Shown here piece by piece: positions 49,666 to 62,470 of a stretch of 64,000 nucleotides of DNA. The translations under genes and the position numbers were made by a program. The notes under the pieces are model-generated. The model did not search any database and was not told the DNA's origin. It saw nothing but the letters and a program-made list of their open reading frames with translations. The DNA is from Tubulanus polymorphus (lineage: Eukaryota; Nemertea; Palaeonemertea; Tubulaniformes; Tubulanidae), in contig NC_134030.1 of the NCBI RefSeq assembly GCF_964204645.1, forward strand, positions 15,032,447 to 15,096,446. The letters run 5' to 3'. Numbering within the stretch: position 1 is the first letter of the stretch; the number at the start of each line of letters is the position of its first letter.

Positions 49666-52575
49666 ACCAGAGATGAGGTTATGATTCGAATCCTCATCAT
49701 CAAGACATCTAAAAAAGACATTTAAAATGAAGCCATCGTCTTGGTGTACTAGGAGCAAATTGTGTAAACAGGCTGATACATACTCTATATGTCATAAAAT
49801 CTGGCCGTATATTTATTTGATAGGCAATGTCAGATTTTGGGTGGTATACTTTTTAGTACACCGGATCTAAGAGTTTCTGGCTTTATATGATTTCGAGCCA
49901 AAAGCATCATATTTGTGTTAAATATTCCATCGATCGTATATACCTTGTAACGTGTAGAGGACGATTTTGGTCACAATTAAATTCATTCTTTATTGATACC
50001 ATTAATATTTTACGGTAAAACATTTTTATAGCAATACGTAAACAATGGGGTTAATATAACAAAACACAAACCACAGGAATAGATTACATTCTATGTGAGT
50101 TGCACGGAGAGCCTGCCGGCGTATAGTAGTGTCCTAGCTGTAGACTCAGCAGGCCGGCTGTTGAATGAGTCAATTCATAAGACTACAGCAGCCGCAAATA
50201 ACCATCGTGATATTGAATTTAGCGCCAATTTACGACAAACAACGTGTAAATACAAGTATAATCACTAGTGTGGTCTTCATCGTATGGAAAAGATCTTTTA
50301 AAAATAATAATTTTGGTAAATCTTTTTTCCTGCGTGGTATTTACGAATCAAATCTAGCTGCTGAGTGCGTAAGGGGTCGGTGGGTCGGTACGTCTCGCAA
50401 GTGCGCAGGAGGCTGGCAGGACATTTTAAAGGGAAACTTATCTTAGAATATAGCCGAACCAATTAAGGGAGCGTCTAAAAATTTCGATAGTTACTTCAAT
50501 ATGAATAACTCGCGGAAGGGGGTTGGGGGATAGAGGCCTCCCGCCTATTCATCTCAACTGCCGAACTATCTATTTATTGCGGTGCAATTAAGATAACATT
50601 GAATTGAATTGTAGTTTCAAATATATTTATTACAAGCAGTAGATTTAACCGTCACTCTTTTAGATGCTGTTGGTATTTTAGATATATTTTATTTTATTCA
50701 TAAATTCTATTGGAGTTCAATATCTTTTTACACTTGTAATTTTGCTATTTTATTTTTAATTATAATTTGTGATCACTTTTTTTGTGAAAAACACTCGTGA
50801 GAATGTCTAATGTTTGTCTGAGGTCTCTCATTAGAAAACCAATAGTTTTAACTTTAGCAAGTGTCTAATCAAAGGGTTAAAACGAATTAGACAGCTATTC
50901 TAATTGACGCAACTATTGATGTTTTGAGATGCTCCCTTATTTTCTCAGACCCGTCAATTCTGGTTTTGAAAGGGGAGATTTAAATTAGAACCTTCATATA
51001 ATTCCGAATATTTGGGCCTTTGATTTTATTGAAAAACGCTTGAGTTTTGATTTGAATGAGTCAGGGTGGATGTTCTTGCTGTTCCTTGTATTATAATGAA
51101 CATCAACGTTTTTTTGTTTTTACAAAATATCATAGTCTACTGATTATCGAGTGCTAGTGGTTTACGTCTGAACGCACTTTGTAACTCGGCACGGGCCAAA
51201 TTTGACTCGGGCAATTTGGTCCGGGCAAAATCTCTGTGTGATCGCGGCTAATGGGACTTTTGATCAGCACCCACATAATGTCCGGTGTTTGAAAGTATAG
51301 GCCTACATTTGGCACTGCTGAACGAAAACACTATGTTGGTGCATTGTTTACAGAATTCGTTTGTAGCTATATACATTCCTTATTAAAATTGAAATAAATG
51401 TGACTGGTCGGCCAATCCATGCACAGGCGTCTCCGTTTGTACATAATAGGAGTCATGAAATATATCTAAATAGAGAAAATATGCCAAGATTTACGTTTCC
51501 TTTCGGCATCAAAATATTCTAAGGATCTAAATAGTTTGGCAAGATTAATTATGGGTCGATGATTAGTAGGGAGAGCTTTATCACCAACATATTAGTAAAT
51601 TAGGCACTTTTCATGCATAGGAGGATATTCACTCATAAAGTGACGTAATACATTGAATACTAAGTACATGTAGTCAGAGGTAGAAATAAGAGGCATTGAT
51701 ATGCACTAGTAAGCTAAGAATGTGATTGTAGAATATGGAGGTTGGCTTTTCATCGTAAGAGACCCAGCAGTAACTGTATATCGATGTCATGCCGGAGAGT
51801 TAAGAATACTTGGGCCTACCTGTTTACACAGCATGCAACAGTCGTTTTCATTACAAGAACTCGTAAACATTTCTGTAAGAAAAGAAACAAAAAATCAGCT
51901 TAAATCTCTTCCCAGAAAAATTTTGACATGGCAACCACTGTTAAATTAGACAATATTTTAGTAATGTAGAACTGTACTCAAAATAGACTCCTTCCAGTTT
52001 AACTATAATGCGTACTATCTTTCATGTCAAATACCTGTCATTCGTTTCAAAAACTTCCAGAAATAACAGGCATCCAGGTTCAAGTATTGTTTTATTATAG
52101 GCAGGCCTATATTGAAAGAGATGAAGTGGTCTAGTGATGATAAATAGATGCTTGTCATTTGATTTGCAAGCAGATGCAAATAGACGATAACCGGATTGCT
52201 GTCCTGCGGCATGCATTTTGAGATATACGGAATTATTTTACAAAATGAAATTATAACGGTGTCGGAATTTGAAATGATCTAGTGACCGGCAGCACTGCAA
52301 AAATGAAATAAGAGGATTTTATATTATTATTATTAGTTTATCATATAAAAATAAAATATAAATGTTTTTTTATGATATGACACAATTACATGATAATGTA
52401 TGGCGGGTAAATAATTCAAGTATATAAATGCATTGAATAAATAATAACTCAAGTATATAAATACATTGAATACATGATATATACCAAAGGCGATTGAAAG
52501 CCTTTCCACATTATTTCCAGATTTATGACATACATGGCATATATCTATGTGGTCACACTGTACATAGTTAGATTA
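49666..52575. other. Non-coding host sequence
   Basis: No gene recognised; AT-rich in 50,600-50,780 and 52,310-52,460. Confidence 0.45.
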
Positions 52576-52579
52576 CCCA

Positions 52580-53060
52580 TTTAATAGTTGAAGCCGAATG
52601 TTAAAGGCTTTCCTAAGAAAAGTGGAAAGTTTATATAATTTACTACTGCTGGAAATTAGGTGGATGAATTTTTCTTTGTTCGGATTTGTCCAGTAAGATC
52701 TCGATATATAACTTAGTCTTAAACCATAGTATGCAGGACATATTTAAGCAAAATGGTACTCGTCCTCGATTTCATTCAGATTACAACATTTGCAAATACG
52801 ACTATTATAAGGTATCTTAGGTCTGGCCCAGCGTCCAGTTTCGACGAACAGATCATGACTAGAAAATCTAAACCTTGAAATCTTTGTGCGTACCTCCTTA
52901 GGTAAATCTAGATATGATTCATAGATTACTCCCTTCTTGAATTCACGAAAGCATTTGGCTTTAGATGAGTTTTGTAAAAAAGTATGCCATTGCTGTTTGG
53001 ACTGATAGTGATCATATTTTACATGTAATTGAAGGTATTACTGTCATCTAATGTTGATAA
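52580..53060 (-). pseudogene. LINE ORF2 C-terminal fragment
   Basis: Leftward translation gives RTKISRFRFSSHDLFVETGR, WARPKIP, CKCC...IEDEYHF, CPAYYGLRLSYI and KFIHLISSSSKLYKLSTFLR. This is the typical conserved end of invertebrate LINE reverse transcriptases (FR-S-H, E-GR, C-x2-C, H-x5-C). One stop lies after EYHFA. The 3' end runs into an AT-rich tail near 52,310-52,560. Different family from the 35-40 kb LINE. Confidence 0.7.
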
Positions 53061-53204
53061 GGTATTAGAATCGCGAAATCTAAGTTGTTCAAAACCATCA
53101 TGAAAATCAGAGGGGAAAATACACAATATCCGTGTATGATGAATAACGAGAGAAATCCCACAATGAATTCAGCTAAAATTCAAAAGTTCTATATTGATAT
53201 GATT

Positions 53205-53256
53205 ACGTATATTACGAGCAACGTTTCGGCTGATGCTATTAGCCATCATCAGGCCC
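53205..53256 (-). ncRNA. Hammerhead-ribozyme-like core, probably degenerate
   Basis: Minus strand: CTGATGA (53,252-53,246), a GGCT/AGCC stem with 9-nt loop, GAAAC (53,226-53,222), and a 4-bp ACGT/ACGT stem III possibility. An extra U follows CTGATGA and no stem I complementarity was found. Such cores occur in Penelope-like and other retroelements. Confidence 0.3.
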
Positions 53257-53900
53257 CCGTCAACGTGAAAATATTGATACGTAAATTGAATCCATATCAT
53301 GAGCATACTAATTATTGTACAAATGAAATTAGAAAATACGACAAATTAACAGTTCATTGATACTAAAATAATGCTTAAAGTTATCGCACAGTTCATATCG
53401 CTCGCAAGCAGCTCGCAAGTTAAAGAGAGTTCATCGCACAATTAAAATGTATATCAAGCTCGAGTTTAAGATATTCCAAATTAAAAGTTCATTATTTCTA
53501 ATATTTTATCGCATAGCATATAAATATACCACAAACCACAAGTAAAAAAAGAGTTATTTAGTTCGAATTAAAAGATAAATAAAAAGGTTCATTAATTTCA
53601 TTTATTATATGAAATTATCTTAAGATTTATTTCAACAAAAGAGGTCAATGCACAGTTCAAATATATTGCAGTTGTATTGTGGATGAATATATTTGGATAG
53701 ATATCTTGCTTTCAAATGTTCTTGAAAAATCGCCAAGTGAGGATTTTACCATGGGGATTTTTACCTACAACCAGATAAAATGCCCACAGGCTCTAAATCC
53801 AGTACTTTTATGGTGAAAGGATGAAATTAGGAATGTATTAGCAATATAATTTTTGGAAAGAGTATTTTGTCTCCCGATGATTAGATTTACAGGCAAGACT
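53257..53900. other. Non-coding host sequence
   Basis: AT-rich, no gene recognised. Confidence 0.45.
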
Positions 53901-53902
53901 CG

Positions 53903-55350
53903 TTGTTGGCCAAAGTTCTTAAATTGAATCGCTTTAAAGTAATAGATTTCTTTCAAGATGGCGGACTAACACGATCACGTATTCGTTTACGTCCCAACAA
54001 AATTACTTATCAAGGGTTTTGTCTGTCGATCATGAAAGGAATAATGTCTTCACTGAATAGGAAGTGTTCGATAAAGTTTCCTCTTCAGGAGGTAAACGCG
54101 AAAATTTCTCACCAGGACGTTATAGATGCAATTAAAGACAGTATGGACGATGACGTGAGTAGTATTATCTCGATTCAAATCACGACGCGATTTTGTATCA
54201 TCACTGCAGTGGATGAAATAAGCAAAGATCTTCTAAAGCAATCCGGACTATTTTTTCGTGGGAACAAAATCGTTCCGGAGGATGTTGATGTAAATTTCTT
54301 GTCAGTTAAAATAGTCGATGCACCGCATGAGATGCCCGATCAGACATCGTTAACTTTATTCGGAACTATTGTGATTACGTTGAGGGATCGATCAATAAAG
54401 GTGTGATTAAGAACTCGCAAATATTTACTGGGACAAGATATTTGAAGTTAAAACAAGTTACAAAAGTAATTCCAAATTTCACGCAAATCGATGGATTCCG
54501 TATAAGAGTATACTGCGAGGGCATAGGGTGTCAGCATTGCCTTGGTGATCACCGCTCGGCTGATAGCACGTCGCGATTAAAATGCTTCAAATGTGGCGCC
54601 TCAAATCACAAAGCCCGTGATTGTACCATGAATCAACCGAACGATACAACAACCATCGAAGCGAGTGATTATTGTGAGAATCTGCCAAACGATCAGACCA
54701 ATACTACTACTAACAAAGTATTAGTAATTGGTGACTCCAACCTCCGTGACGTCGAGTTCCCATTGTTGTTTGTCAACCGGGTGCTAGCAGTGAAAAGATC
54801 TCGTCACTTCTGAATAAAGCGGAGAAACAGATACTAGATCGATCGATGATTACTGACGTTATTCTACATCTCGGTACAAATGACATCAGTAACAACAAGA
54901 ACGACAGCGACTCCGTAGTTATGAACCTGTCATTAGCTATGGCCAAAACAACAGAACAATTCAATGATGCACAGATCCATTTTTCGAGTATTATCCCAAG
55001 AAAAGGGAACTCCAACAACGTGAAGGAATTCAACAGCCTTGCGATAGGAGTGAATAACCATATAAAAAAACTGTGTTGAACAAAAAATCACGTTTATCGA
55101 TAACGACCCTGTTTTGAAACTTAAACCGTCCGGTAAAGCTTTGGAGCACTTTTATTTGCCCACCGACAAAAGTGGCATTCACCTCAGTCAAACCGGTAAG
55201 CTAGTGTTGCTTAAAAACTTTTGCGAGGTAATAGATGGCGTTTCCGGTGATTCTTTCTGCACACCGATTTCCGCAAAACGCAAGCTGTCCCTATCCGAAA
55301 CACCACCTTCAATAGAGAATAATAGGAAAAAGCAATATGTTGAACATTGA
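53903..55350 (+). pseudogene. LINE ORF1: RRM-like, CCHC zinc knuckle, SGNH esterase
   Basis: Three broken pieces. 53,903-54,406 is an RRM-like region (IKDSMDDDVSSIISIQ). 54,403-54,813 has a CCHC knuckle CFKCGASNHKARDC and the esterase block I VLVIGDSNLRD. 54,846-55,350 has block III HLGTNDIS and the catalytic-end DKSGIHLS. Frame breaks occur near 54,405, 54,780 and 55,080. Esterase-bearing ORF1 proteins are typical of CR1 elements; their enzymatic role is unclear. Confidence 0.8.
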
Positions 55351-55469
55351 TTGTGATCCTTGCAATTCTGTACGAACATGACTAAATCCGATTCTGATAT
55401 ACCCAGTGCAAACAACAGTTGTTTGTATCTTAATGTATCTTAATGTTGATGAGGATTTTCCTCTTGAAC

Positions 55470-58317
55470 GGGGAAAGCTATTTCACATAATATCAGAAGC
55501 CTGAACAAAAATTTTGACTGTTTTACCGACTTTCTGACTTGCAGTAACGGCCAATTTTCGGTCATTGGTTTGAACGAAACTTGGACAAATTCTAATAATT
55601 CTAACTCCAATTTATATCGAATTAATGGCTACTCGAGTATTTTCAAGTCTCGCGCCAATGGTCAACATGGCGGTGGCGTAGCTTTATTTCTTATAGAGAA
55701 TTTATATTTCAAAGTTCGGACGGACTTGTCATCTAAGTATCTAACCTTTGAATCTTTATTCATCGAAATTGTTTCAGAAAAAAATCTAATATTATTATTG
55801 GAGTTATATACAGACCTCCAGGAGGAAAATTACCTACGTTTCAAGATGAATTCGAAGTCTTAATGGCTGAAATCACTCGCGAGAACAAACTTTGCTATTT
55901 AATGGGGGATTTTAGTATTGATCTCATTAAATATGATATGCACAAACATACAGAAATTATTCACGAAACATTATTCCTTTTCACCTTTGATTGACAAGCC
56001 TACGCGAGTGACTTGTGACTCTACTTCTTTAATTGATAATATATTTTGTAACGATTTGAGAAACATTCATAAATCTGGGAATTTTATCTCCGACCTTTCG
56101 GATCATTATCCAATATTTACTATTTGTAGTGGTGAAGAGCCTCTGTCTGATAAACGACCTTATAAAACTAGAATCTTTTCGCAGCGTGATATTTCTAAAT
56201 TTCAAAGGTTATTAATCAATATTAGCTGGAGTGAAGTTTATTCATCCGATAATCCTTGTTCCGCTTACTCTGCCTTTATTGAAAAAGTTTCTACTGTTTT
56301 TAATCAAGTTTTTCCTTTGGTATCTGTTAATCCAACCGATCCATCATTTCACAAACCTTGAATAACTCCTGGTATAGTCACAGCAATTAAAACAAAAATA
56401 GGCTCTATAGGAAACTAGTTCGAACTCGTTCTGATAAAATAAAAACCAAGTATAATTCTTACAAAAATCTCATTTCAATTATTTTTCTTATTAACAAAGC
56501 TGAATATGATTATTATTCTGAAAGTTACTTGCTGCTGGAAATGATATGAAGAAAAAGTGGAACATGTTGAACACAATTTTAGGGAGAAACACTCATTCAA
56601 AACTACCAAACTATTTTACCTCCGATCAACGCATTCTTTCTGGTGATATAAATATTGCCAACGAGTTCCACAACTTTTTTTGTAAATATTGGTGAAAAGC
56701 TTGCTAGTCAAATCCCCGATACAGGGCAATCTTTTCATCAATATATGAATAATCGTGTCAATGAAAATATCTTTTTTCTCCCCACCTCACCCAATGAAAT
56801 AAGTGATGTTTTTTCGGGTTTCCCCTCAAAAAAGAGTGCCGGTGTTAATGCTTTTAGTATTTGTATCATTAAACAAATAATTTAAACCGTTAAGTTCCCT
56901 CTATCCCACATCTTTAACCGTAGTCTTCAGACGGGAATAGTCCCCAACGATCTCAAAATTGCTAAAGTTTGTCCTTTGTTTAAATCAGGAGCCCCTAATT
57001 CTTTTGATAATTACCGCCCGATTTCTTTGCTTCCCAGCTTCCCAAAAATTCTGGAAAAATTGGTTTACAACAGATTAGTTTCATTTTGTAACAAACAGGA
57101 TATTGTAATCCCCAACCAGTTTGGTTTTCGTCCTAAGCATTCAACTGCTTTGGCACAAACCAATGTCGTTGACAATCTTAATGAAGCCCTAGAAAAGAAA
57201 GTTATTACTATAGGATTATTTTTGGACCTTTCGAAGGCATTCGATACTGTAAACCATACAATTTTTCTAAAGAAACTCGAGTTTTATGGCATCCGGGGGT
57301 TTGTCATGATTGGTTCAAAAGTTATTTGACTGATAGGAGTCAAGTAGTTAGTTTTAATAATACTATATCGTCCCCATTAAAGGTATCAATTGGTGTACTG
57401 CAGGGTTCCATTTTAGGCCCTTTACTCTTTATTTTATACATAAACGATTGCGTTAATGCATCCAAGTTACTCCAATTTATTCTTTTTGCCGATGATACCA
57501 ATTGTTTTTATAGCCATACAAATATTAATGAATTGGTTTCTACAGTAAATTCAGAACTAGTAAAACTTGGTATCTGGTTTCAAGTGAACAAACTTTCATT
57601 AAACATTAAGAAATGTCACTTCATGATTTTTGGTAATGCAAATCACTTCAATTTTCCAATTTGTTTAAATGGTGAATTAATCAAACATGTTCTCAGTACA
57701 AATTTCTCAGGTCTTTTCATAGATGATAGATTAAATTGGGATGTCCATATCAAAAATATTTGTTGTAAGGTTTCACGCTCCATTGGAATTCTGAATAGAT
57801 TTAAAAAACATTTCCCATCACATCTACTTATTACCCTTTATTATAGTTTTGTTTATCCTCATTTACAATATTGTAATCTAATCTGGGGTAGTAACTATGC
57901 AAATAAGCTTAATGCACTCTTTTTATTACAAAAAGGGCAATAAGAATAATTAATAAGTCCCATTATCTTGAACACACTGATCCTATCTTCACGAAATTAA
58001 AAATTCTAAAATTGAAACACATTACTAAATTTCAACCCAGTGTATTCATGTTCAAATTCAATAACTTACAATTGCCAAATTCTTTCAACCATTATTATCA
58101 AAAGAATATAGATATGCACTCGCATTCAACTAGAAACAATAATTCTTTCCGTATTGCTAGATTCAGGACCAACAAAACTCAATTTTCTGTAAAAATCTCT
58201 GGTCCTGTTGCTTGGAACAATTTGCCAAAAAGTCTGAAAAATCTTTCGTGTATCCATATTTTCAAAAAAAACTTAAATTGTATCTCATTAATTTGTGAAT
58301 CTGAATTTCCAAGTTAA
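55470..58317 (+). pseudogene. LINE ORF2: endonuclease and reverse transcriptase, many breaks
   Basis: Endonuclease motifs: ISHNIRSLNKNF, VIGLNETW, HGGGVALFL, LMGDFSIDL, SLIDNIFCN and DLSDHYPIF (55,480-56,361). Reverse transcriptase: [71 protein letters not shown] and LFADDTNCF (56,655-57,943). A C-terminal piece is at 58,012-58,317. At least five frame breaks or stops. Confidence 0.88.
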
Positions 58318-58339
58318 TTTTAATGCTTTTTGTATCTGT

Positions 58340-58400
58340 CATCTGTTACCATAGTGTAAGAATGTATGTATGTTAATGTGATTGAAAGCGTCTGTGTGTG
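58340..58400 (+). repeat. 61-bp duplicated segment, copy 1
   Basis: CATCTGTTACCATAGTGTAA through GAAAGCGTCTGTGTG occurs again at 58,610-58,670, offset 270 bp. The pair brackets the TGAG array. Confidence 0.9.
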
Positions 58401-58410
58401 TGTGTGTGTG

Positions 58411-58608
58411 TGAGTGAGTGTGAGTGAGTGTGAGTGAGTGTGAGTGAGTGTGAGTGAGTGTGAGTGAGTGTGAGTGAGTGTGAGTGTGAGTGAGTGTGAG
58501 TGAGTGTGAGTGAGTGTGAGTGAGTGTGAGTGAGTGTGAGTGAGTGTGAGTGAGTGTGAGTGAGTGTGAGTGAGTGTGAGTGAGTGTGAGTGAGTGTGAG
58601 TGAGTGTG
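58411..58608 (+). repeat. 10-bp TGAGTGAGTG tandem array
   Basis: About 20 units with one irregular spacing near 58,485. Derived from TG repeat by G-to-A type interruptions. Confidence 0.9.
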
Positions 58609-58659
58609 ACATCTGTTACCATAGTGTAAGAATGTATGTATGTTAATGTGATTGAAAGC

Positions 58660-59071
<412 letters not shown>

Positions 59072-59274
59072 TGTACATAATGTCCATAATGTCTATTTAT
59101 TTTCGTATGACATCGATCCAGTTCCACAGTTGTGAGTTAACTCTGAGTTACTTAGAATCAATTCATTTCCAATGTTTTAAATCCAGAGACCAGAGTCAAA
59201 TCTTAACTCGGAATTGAGTCCTGGAGAATGACCCATGGTGTCATCAAAAATCCTTACGTACCATCGATTTGTAT

Positions 59275-59560
59275 TCCTTCAGTTAATGCAGCGATACTCT
59301 GTATCACTGAATTCGCAAAGCGCGTATTGCCTAGGTTCTACATTATTTGGAACAGTATCGTTAAGTTGTTGACTGGCGATATAAAAAATTATCAAATACT
59401 AATTCCCGTGGTTGAAAACCTGGGTCCGATGCCCTGTCCGACAGTGGGTATCCCCGTGGGAAAACCCGTTTACTATTTATAGTTAAAATGAAGAAATTCC
59501 GCGTTTTTGGAAAATTCCGCGATTCCGTCTTTCCGCGATATGACCACACCGTTAAAACGT
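59275..59560 (+). repeat. Dispersed repeat R, copy 3
   Basis: CAGCGATACTCTGTATCAC, TTGCCTAGGTTCTAC, AAGTTGTTGACTGGCG, GGGTCCGATGCCCTGTCCG and AATTCCGCGATTCCG align with copy 1 and extend it at the 3' side (ATATGACCACACCG). Confidence 0.75.
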
Positions 59561-60784
59561 CCCATACTTGTATATTTTTGTATATCCTCATGGTATGTTG
59601 TAATTTATTGTGGAAATAAAATTATTATTTTTATTATTATAATAAATATTGATGAAGCAATAATCATAAATTTTGAAGTGAGTTATTTTGTAATATTCAA
59701 ATTTAAGTGCACACCGATGCATGCTAAATTCTTTTTAATGCTAATTTTTTTCATGCTAATTCATTTATAGATTTAATTCATACTTTACATTCATTACTTC
59801 CGACAGTATATACGTTGCGTACTAATTGTACACAATTTCGGGTCTGGGTTTGGGTTCTTTTTGAAAAAAACAGATTCCCAGAAAATTGTAATTTTTGGGT
59901 TCTTGAAAATGGTCAATATGTTATAGCAGGTTAATGTATAAAACCGCATAGATACGCTACAATAAACAAAATGTATCCAGGAAATTATATATTTCAGAAC
60001 ACGGTCGATTCACTGAATTTAGCCTCATCATGTAGGATGAAATGAACTTCTGTTGTTATTGCGATTCTGCTGTCGTTAACCGTCGCATAGCTTATTAGAC
60101 TCGCTATGTAAAGTAACAAAACAATGGTCACATGTGTAAATGAACTTATCGCTATTCGAAGTAATGGGCGTATTGTGAAAGGTGTTTCTCAAGCACTTCT
60201 AATTTCCGATTCGCCAAATTTGCATTCGAAATACTAAGCCAATCTATTCTCATTTATACCTGGTCTTGTCATAAGCAATTCAAGCGTTTAGTTTGTACTT
60301 GAAAATAAAATGAAATAGATTGATTGATGAAATACAAAACAAGTCAAACAAACTCAACTCACTGACTACTGCTATGATACATTTTCATTAGCTCATATAT
60401 TGAACCAGATTTGTATTCTTAGTCCGAGTTATTCGTATTTGATGAAAGAACATATTCTAGTTACTGAAATTGGCTCGAACATAGATTATTGTCTAAGTTA
60501 ACTAACATGCCAAAGGATGTGTACGTGGGGCACTCTGATTGGCTAGAATCCTTGCATTCGATAGAAACTGACGGCATCAGTGAACTAACGGAGAAATTAG
60601 AATTGTATGTTTGACCACGGATTCTTAAAAAAAAATACAACATGAATGTCAATACAACACACTATCAATACAATATCAGGAGAATACCAGAAGGAAATTA
60701 TGTCGTATTTTGGATAGGTGATAGGTGATAGCCAAGGCTAATATATATCCAAAATTACACTACACAGTTAATATGCGGCAAAAA
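59561..60784. other. Non-coding host sequence
   Basis: AT-rich with an (ATT/TTA)-like run near 59,625-59,650; no gene recognised. Confidence 0.45.
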
Positions 60785-60787
60785 TAA

Positions 60788-60920
60788 TACAGCATTGTAA
60801 TTCAAAATATTTGAGGCCTGTTCGTATAAATAAGGCAAGCTTTTGGAGTTTTACATCTGATGATATAAATAAGTCAACAAATTTATGTAATTGTGGATTA
60901 TCTACAAAGTACGAGCTAAA
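60788..60920 (-). pseudogene. Possible LINE C-terminal scrap
   Basis: Leftward NPQLHKFVDLFISSD, VKLQKLALFIRTGLKYFEL resembles the extreme end of invertebrate LINE ORF2 (compare KFIHLISSSSKLYKLSTFL at 52.6 kb). Too short for certainty. Confidence 0.4.
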
Positions 60921-61437
60921 AAGGTTTCGGCGGAAATTGGCAAAAAACGGACGATGGTTTGAGTCCATGGTTTTGGCTCTGTTTTTATCGTGAGTGTGGA
61001 GAACGTACATGAGAACAATGGTGGGGATTCGAATAACGTGCATCTTTTATTCAGAAAAGAGTATCATTACGTATATATACGTGGAGAAATTAATATAATA
61101 ACTTTATAATCAGACAATCTCAACACGCGGAACCAGTAAAAATAACCGTTGTAAAGCCGCAAAGTTAATTGAATGAAATTGACATAATGTCAGCGTCTTA
61201 CAGATGAAATAATGAATGAATCAATGAGAAGTGCTCATGCAATTCCAAACAGATGAAATCAGATTCGAATATTTACTTCTTCGTTATGCGAAGTTTTTTC
61301 TTATATCAGAGGCGATTTAGTTTAGGTTTTAGAGTCCATGGTTATACGAAATATCTTATGATTTCTCAACAGTCATCAAATACTTAGGAACGCCATTGAA
61401 CGATTTTCAAACCATTAAACGTTTGGGTAAAAAGTTC

Positions 61438-61683
61438 TGCTAAAATTGATTACGATCGGCTTTTAGATAATCTCCACGAGGGTCACCATTTAAGTGATTT
61501 GACCTTGGGAGGTTTAAACCTCCCAAATCCAATTTGCGAAATATCGGTCCTCTTTGAACGAATCAATAATGCGAAGTTTCTATTGTGCGCTGGCCGCATT
61601 TTGTTTACGAATAGCTTACGTAATAAATTGAAAGTCGAGATCACTGGCGGATATAGCGCTCTATGGCTCACGCTCAATTCATA
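61438..61683 (+). pseudogene. Possible LINE reverse-transcriptase scrap
   Basis: Open frame with KIDYDRLLDNLHEGHHL, LTLGGLNLPNPICEIS and FERINNAKFLL; the GGLNLPN motif with following helix occurs downstream of the catalytic domain in many LINE ORF2 proteins. It contains a 22-bp perfect palindrome. Confidence 0.35.
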
Positions 61684-61829
61684 AACTGGTCCGCAAATAA
61701 AGTGTTTAGAAGTATAAGTGACACGTTTGTACGATTTAACGCAGTAAATTTATCATTTTTCGGAGCTTAAGGACCGGAAATTGGCAATATTTTTGATACA
61801 AATTGAGAAAGTATCAAAACATTTGGGAA

Positions 61830-62470
61830 CGTGGACAACATCGTCAAAACCTCGTCCACATTGTCAACAACGTCAACATCGCCAACATCGTCAAAACCTC
61901 GTCAACAACGTCAACGATTAACTTAAAACAAATCTATATCGTATTAAGTGTGATTATTGATTATTAAGTGTGATTATTGCCGGAGGGCGCGCGAAAATAA
62001 TCTACTGCGCAGTGACAAATGTCCAAGTAATGCAGTCTTAAGTATTTCTCCCATCGTCAACATTGTAAAATAAGGGGAGTGTTTGAAACACTATACGCCT
62101 CGCGATCCCAGACAACTGTTGAGGGGAATATTTGCAACAGTACACACCGCCCGATCCCAGACAACCCTGTAGAGGGGAATATTGACGCCCCACGATCCCA
62201 GACAATATATTTGAAACAATATACGCCACACTATCCCAGACAACTCTGTAGCGGGGAATATTGGAACCAAATTGCCGTATCTTCAATAGCCTTCACTCGT
62301 AGAGTTACGTATTTCGTGAATTATTAGTTATCGATGACAAAGGGGATTGGAGTGTAAAAATCGTTTAAAATTTTTTTTTCCAAATTCTGTCAAACTAACG
62401 ATACTGGCGATGTTGATGTTGATGTTGTTGACGATGTTGGCGATGTTAGCGATGTTGACGGTGTTGATGC
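61830..62470. repeat. Inverted GTCAAC/ATCGCC minisatellites flanking a ~55-bp tandem array
   Basis: 61,830-61,920 is built from GTCAACAACGTCAACATCG words. 62,399-62,470 is their reverse complement (GATGTTGGCGATGTT). Between them, 62,084-62,265 holds about four units of CGATCCCAGACAACYCTGTAG, GGGGAATATT, TATACGCC with ~50-60 bp period. Confidence 0.8.

Larger units (their letters stand above)
53900..58335 (+). mobile_element. Decayed CR1/Jockey-type LINE
   Basis: ORF1 with zinc knuckle and SGNH esterase, then ORF2 with endonuclease and reverse transcriptase, ending shortly before simple repeats at 58,340. Multiple stops and frameshifts show it is inactive. The esterase-containing ORF1 and the QGSILGPLLFILYIND motif point to the CR1/L2/Jockey assemblage; the exact clade is not determined. 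Confidence 0.88.

Noticed and set aside
53085-53360. 91-codon plus-strand ORF
   Set aside because: It runs antisense across the hammerhead-like core and has no protein pattern.
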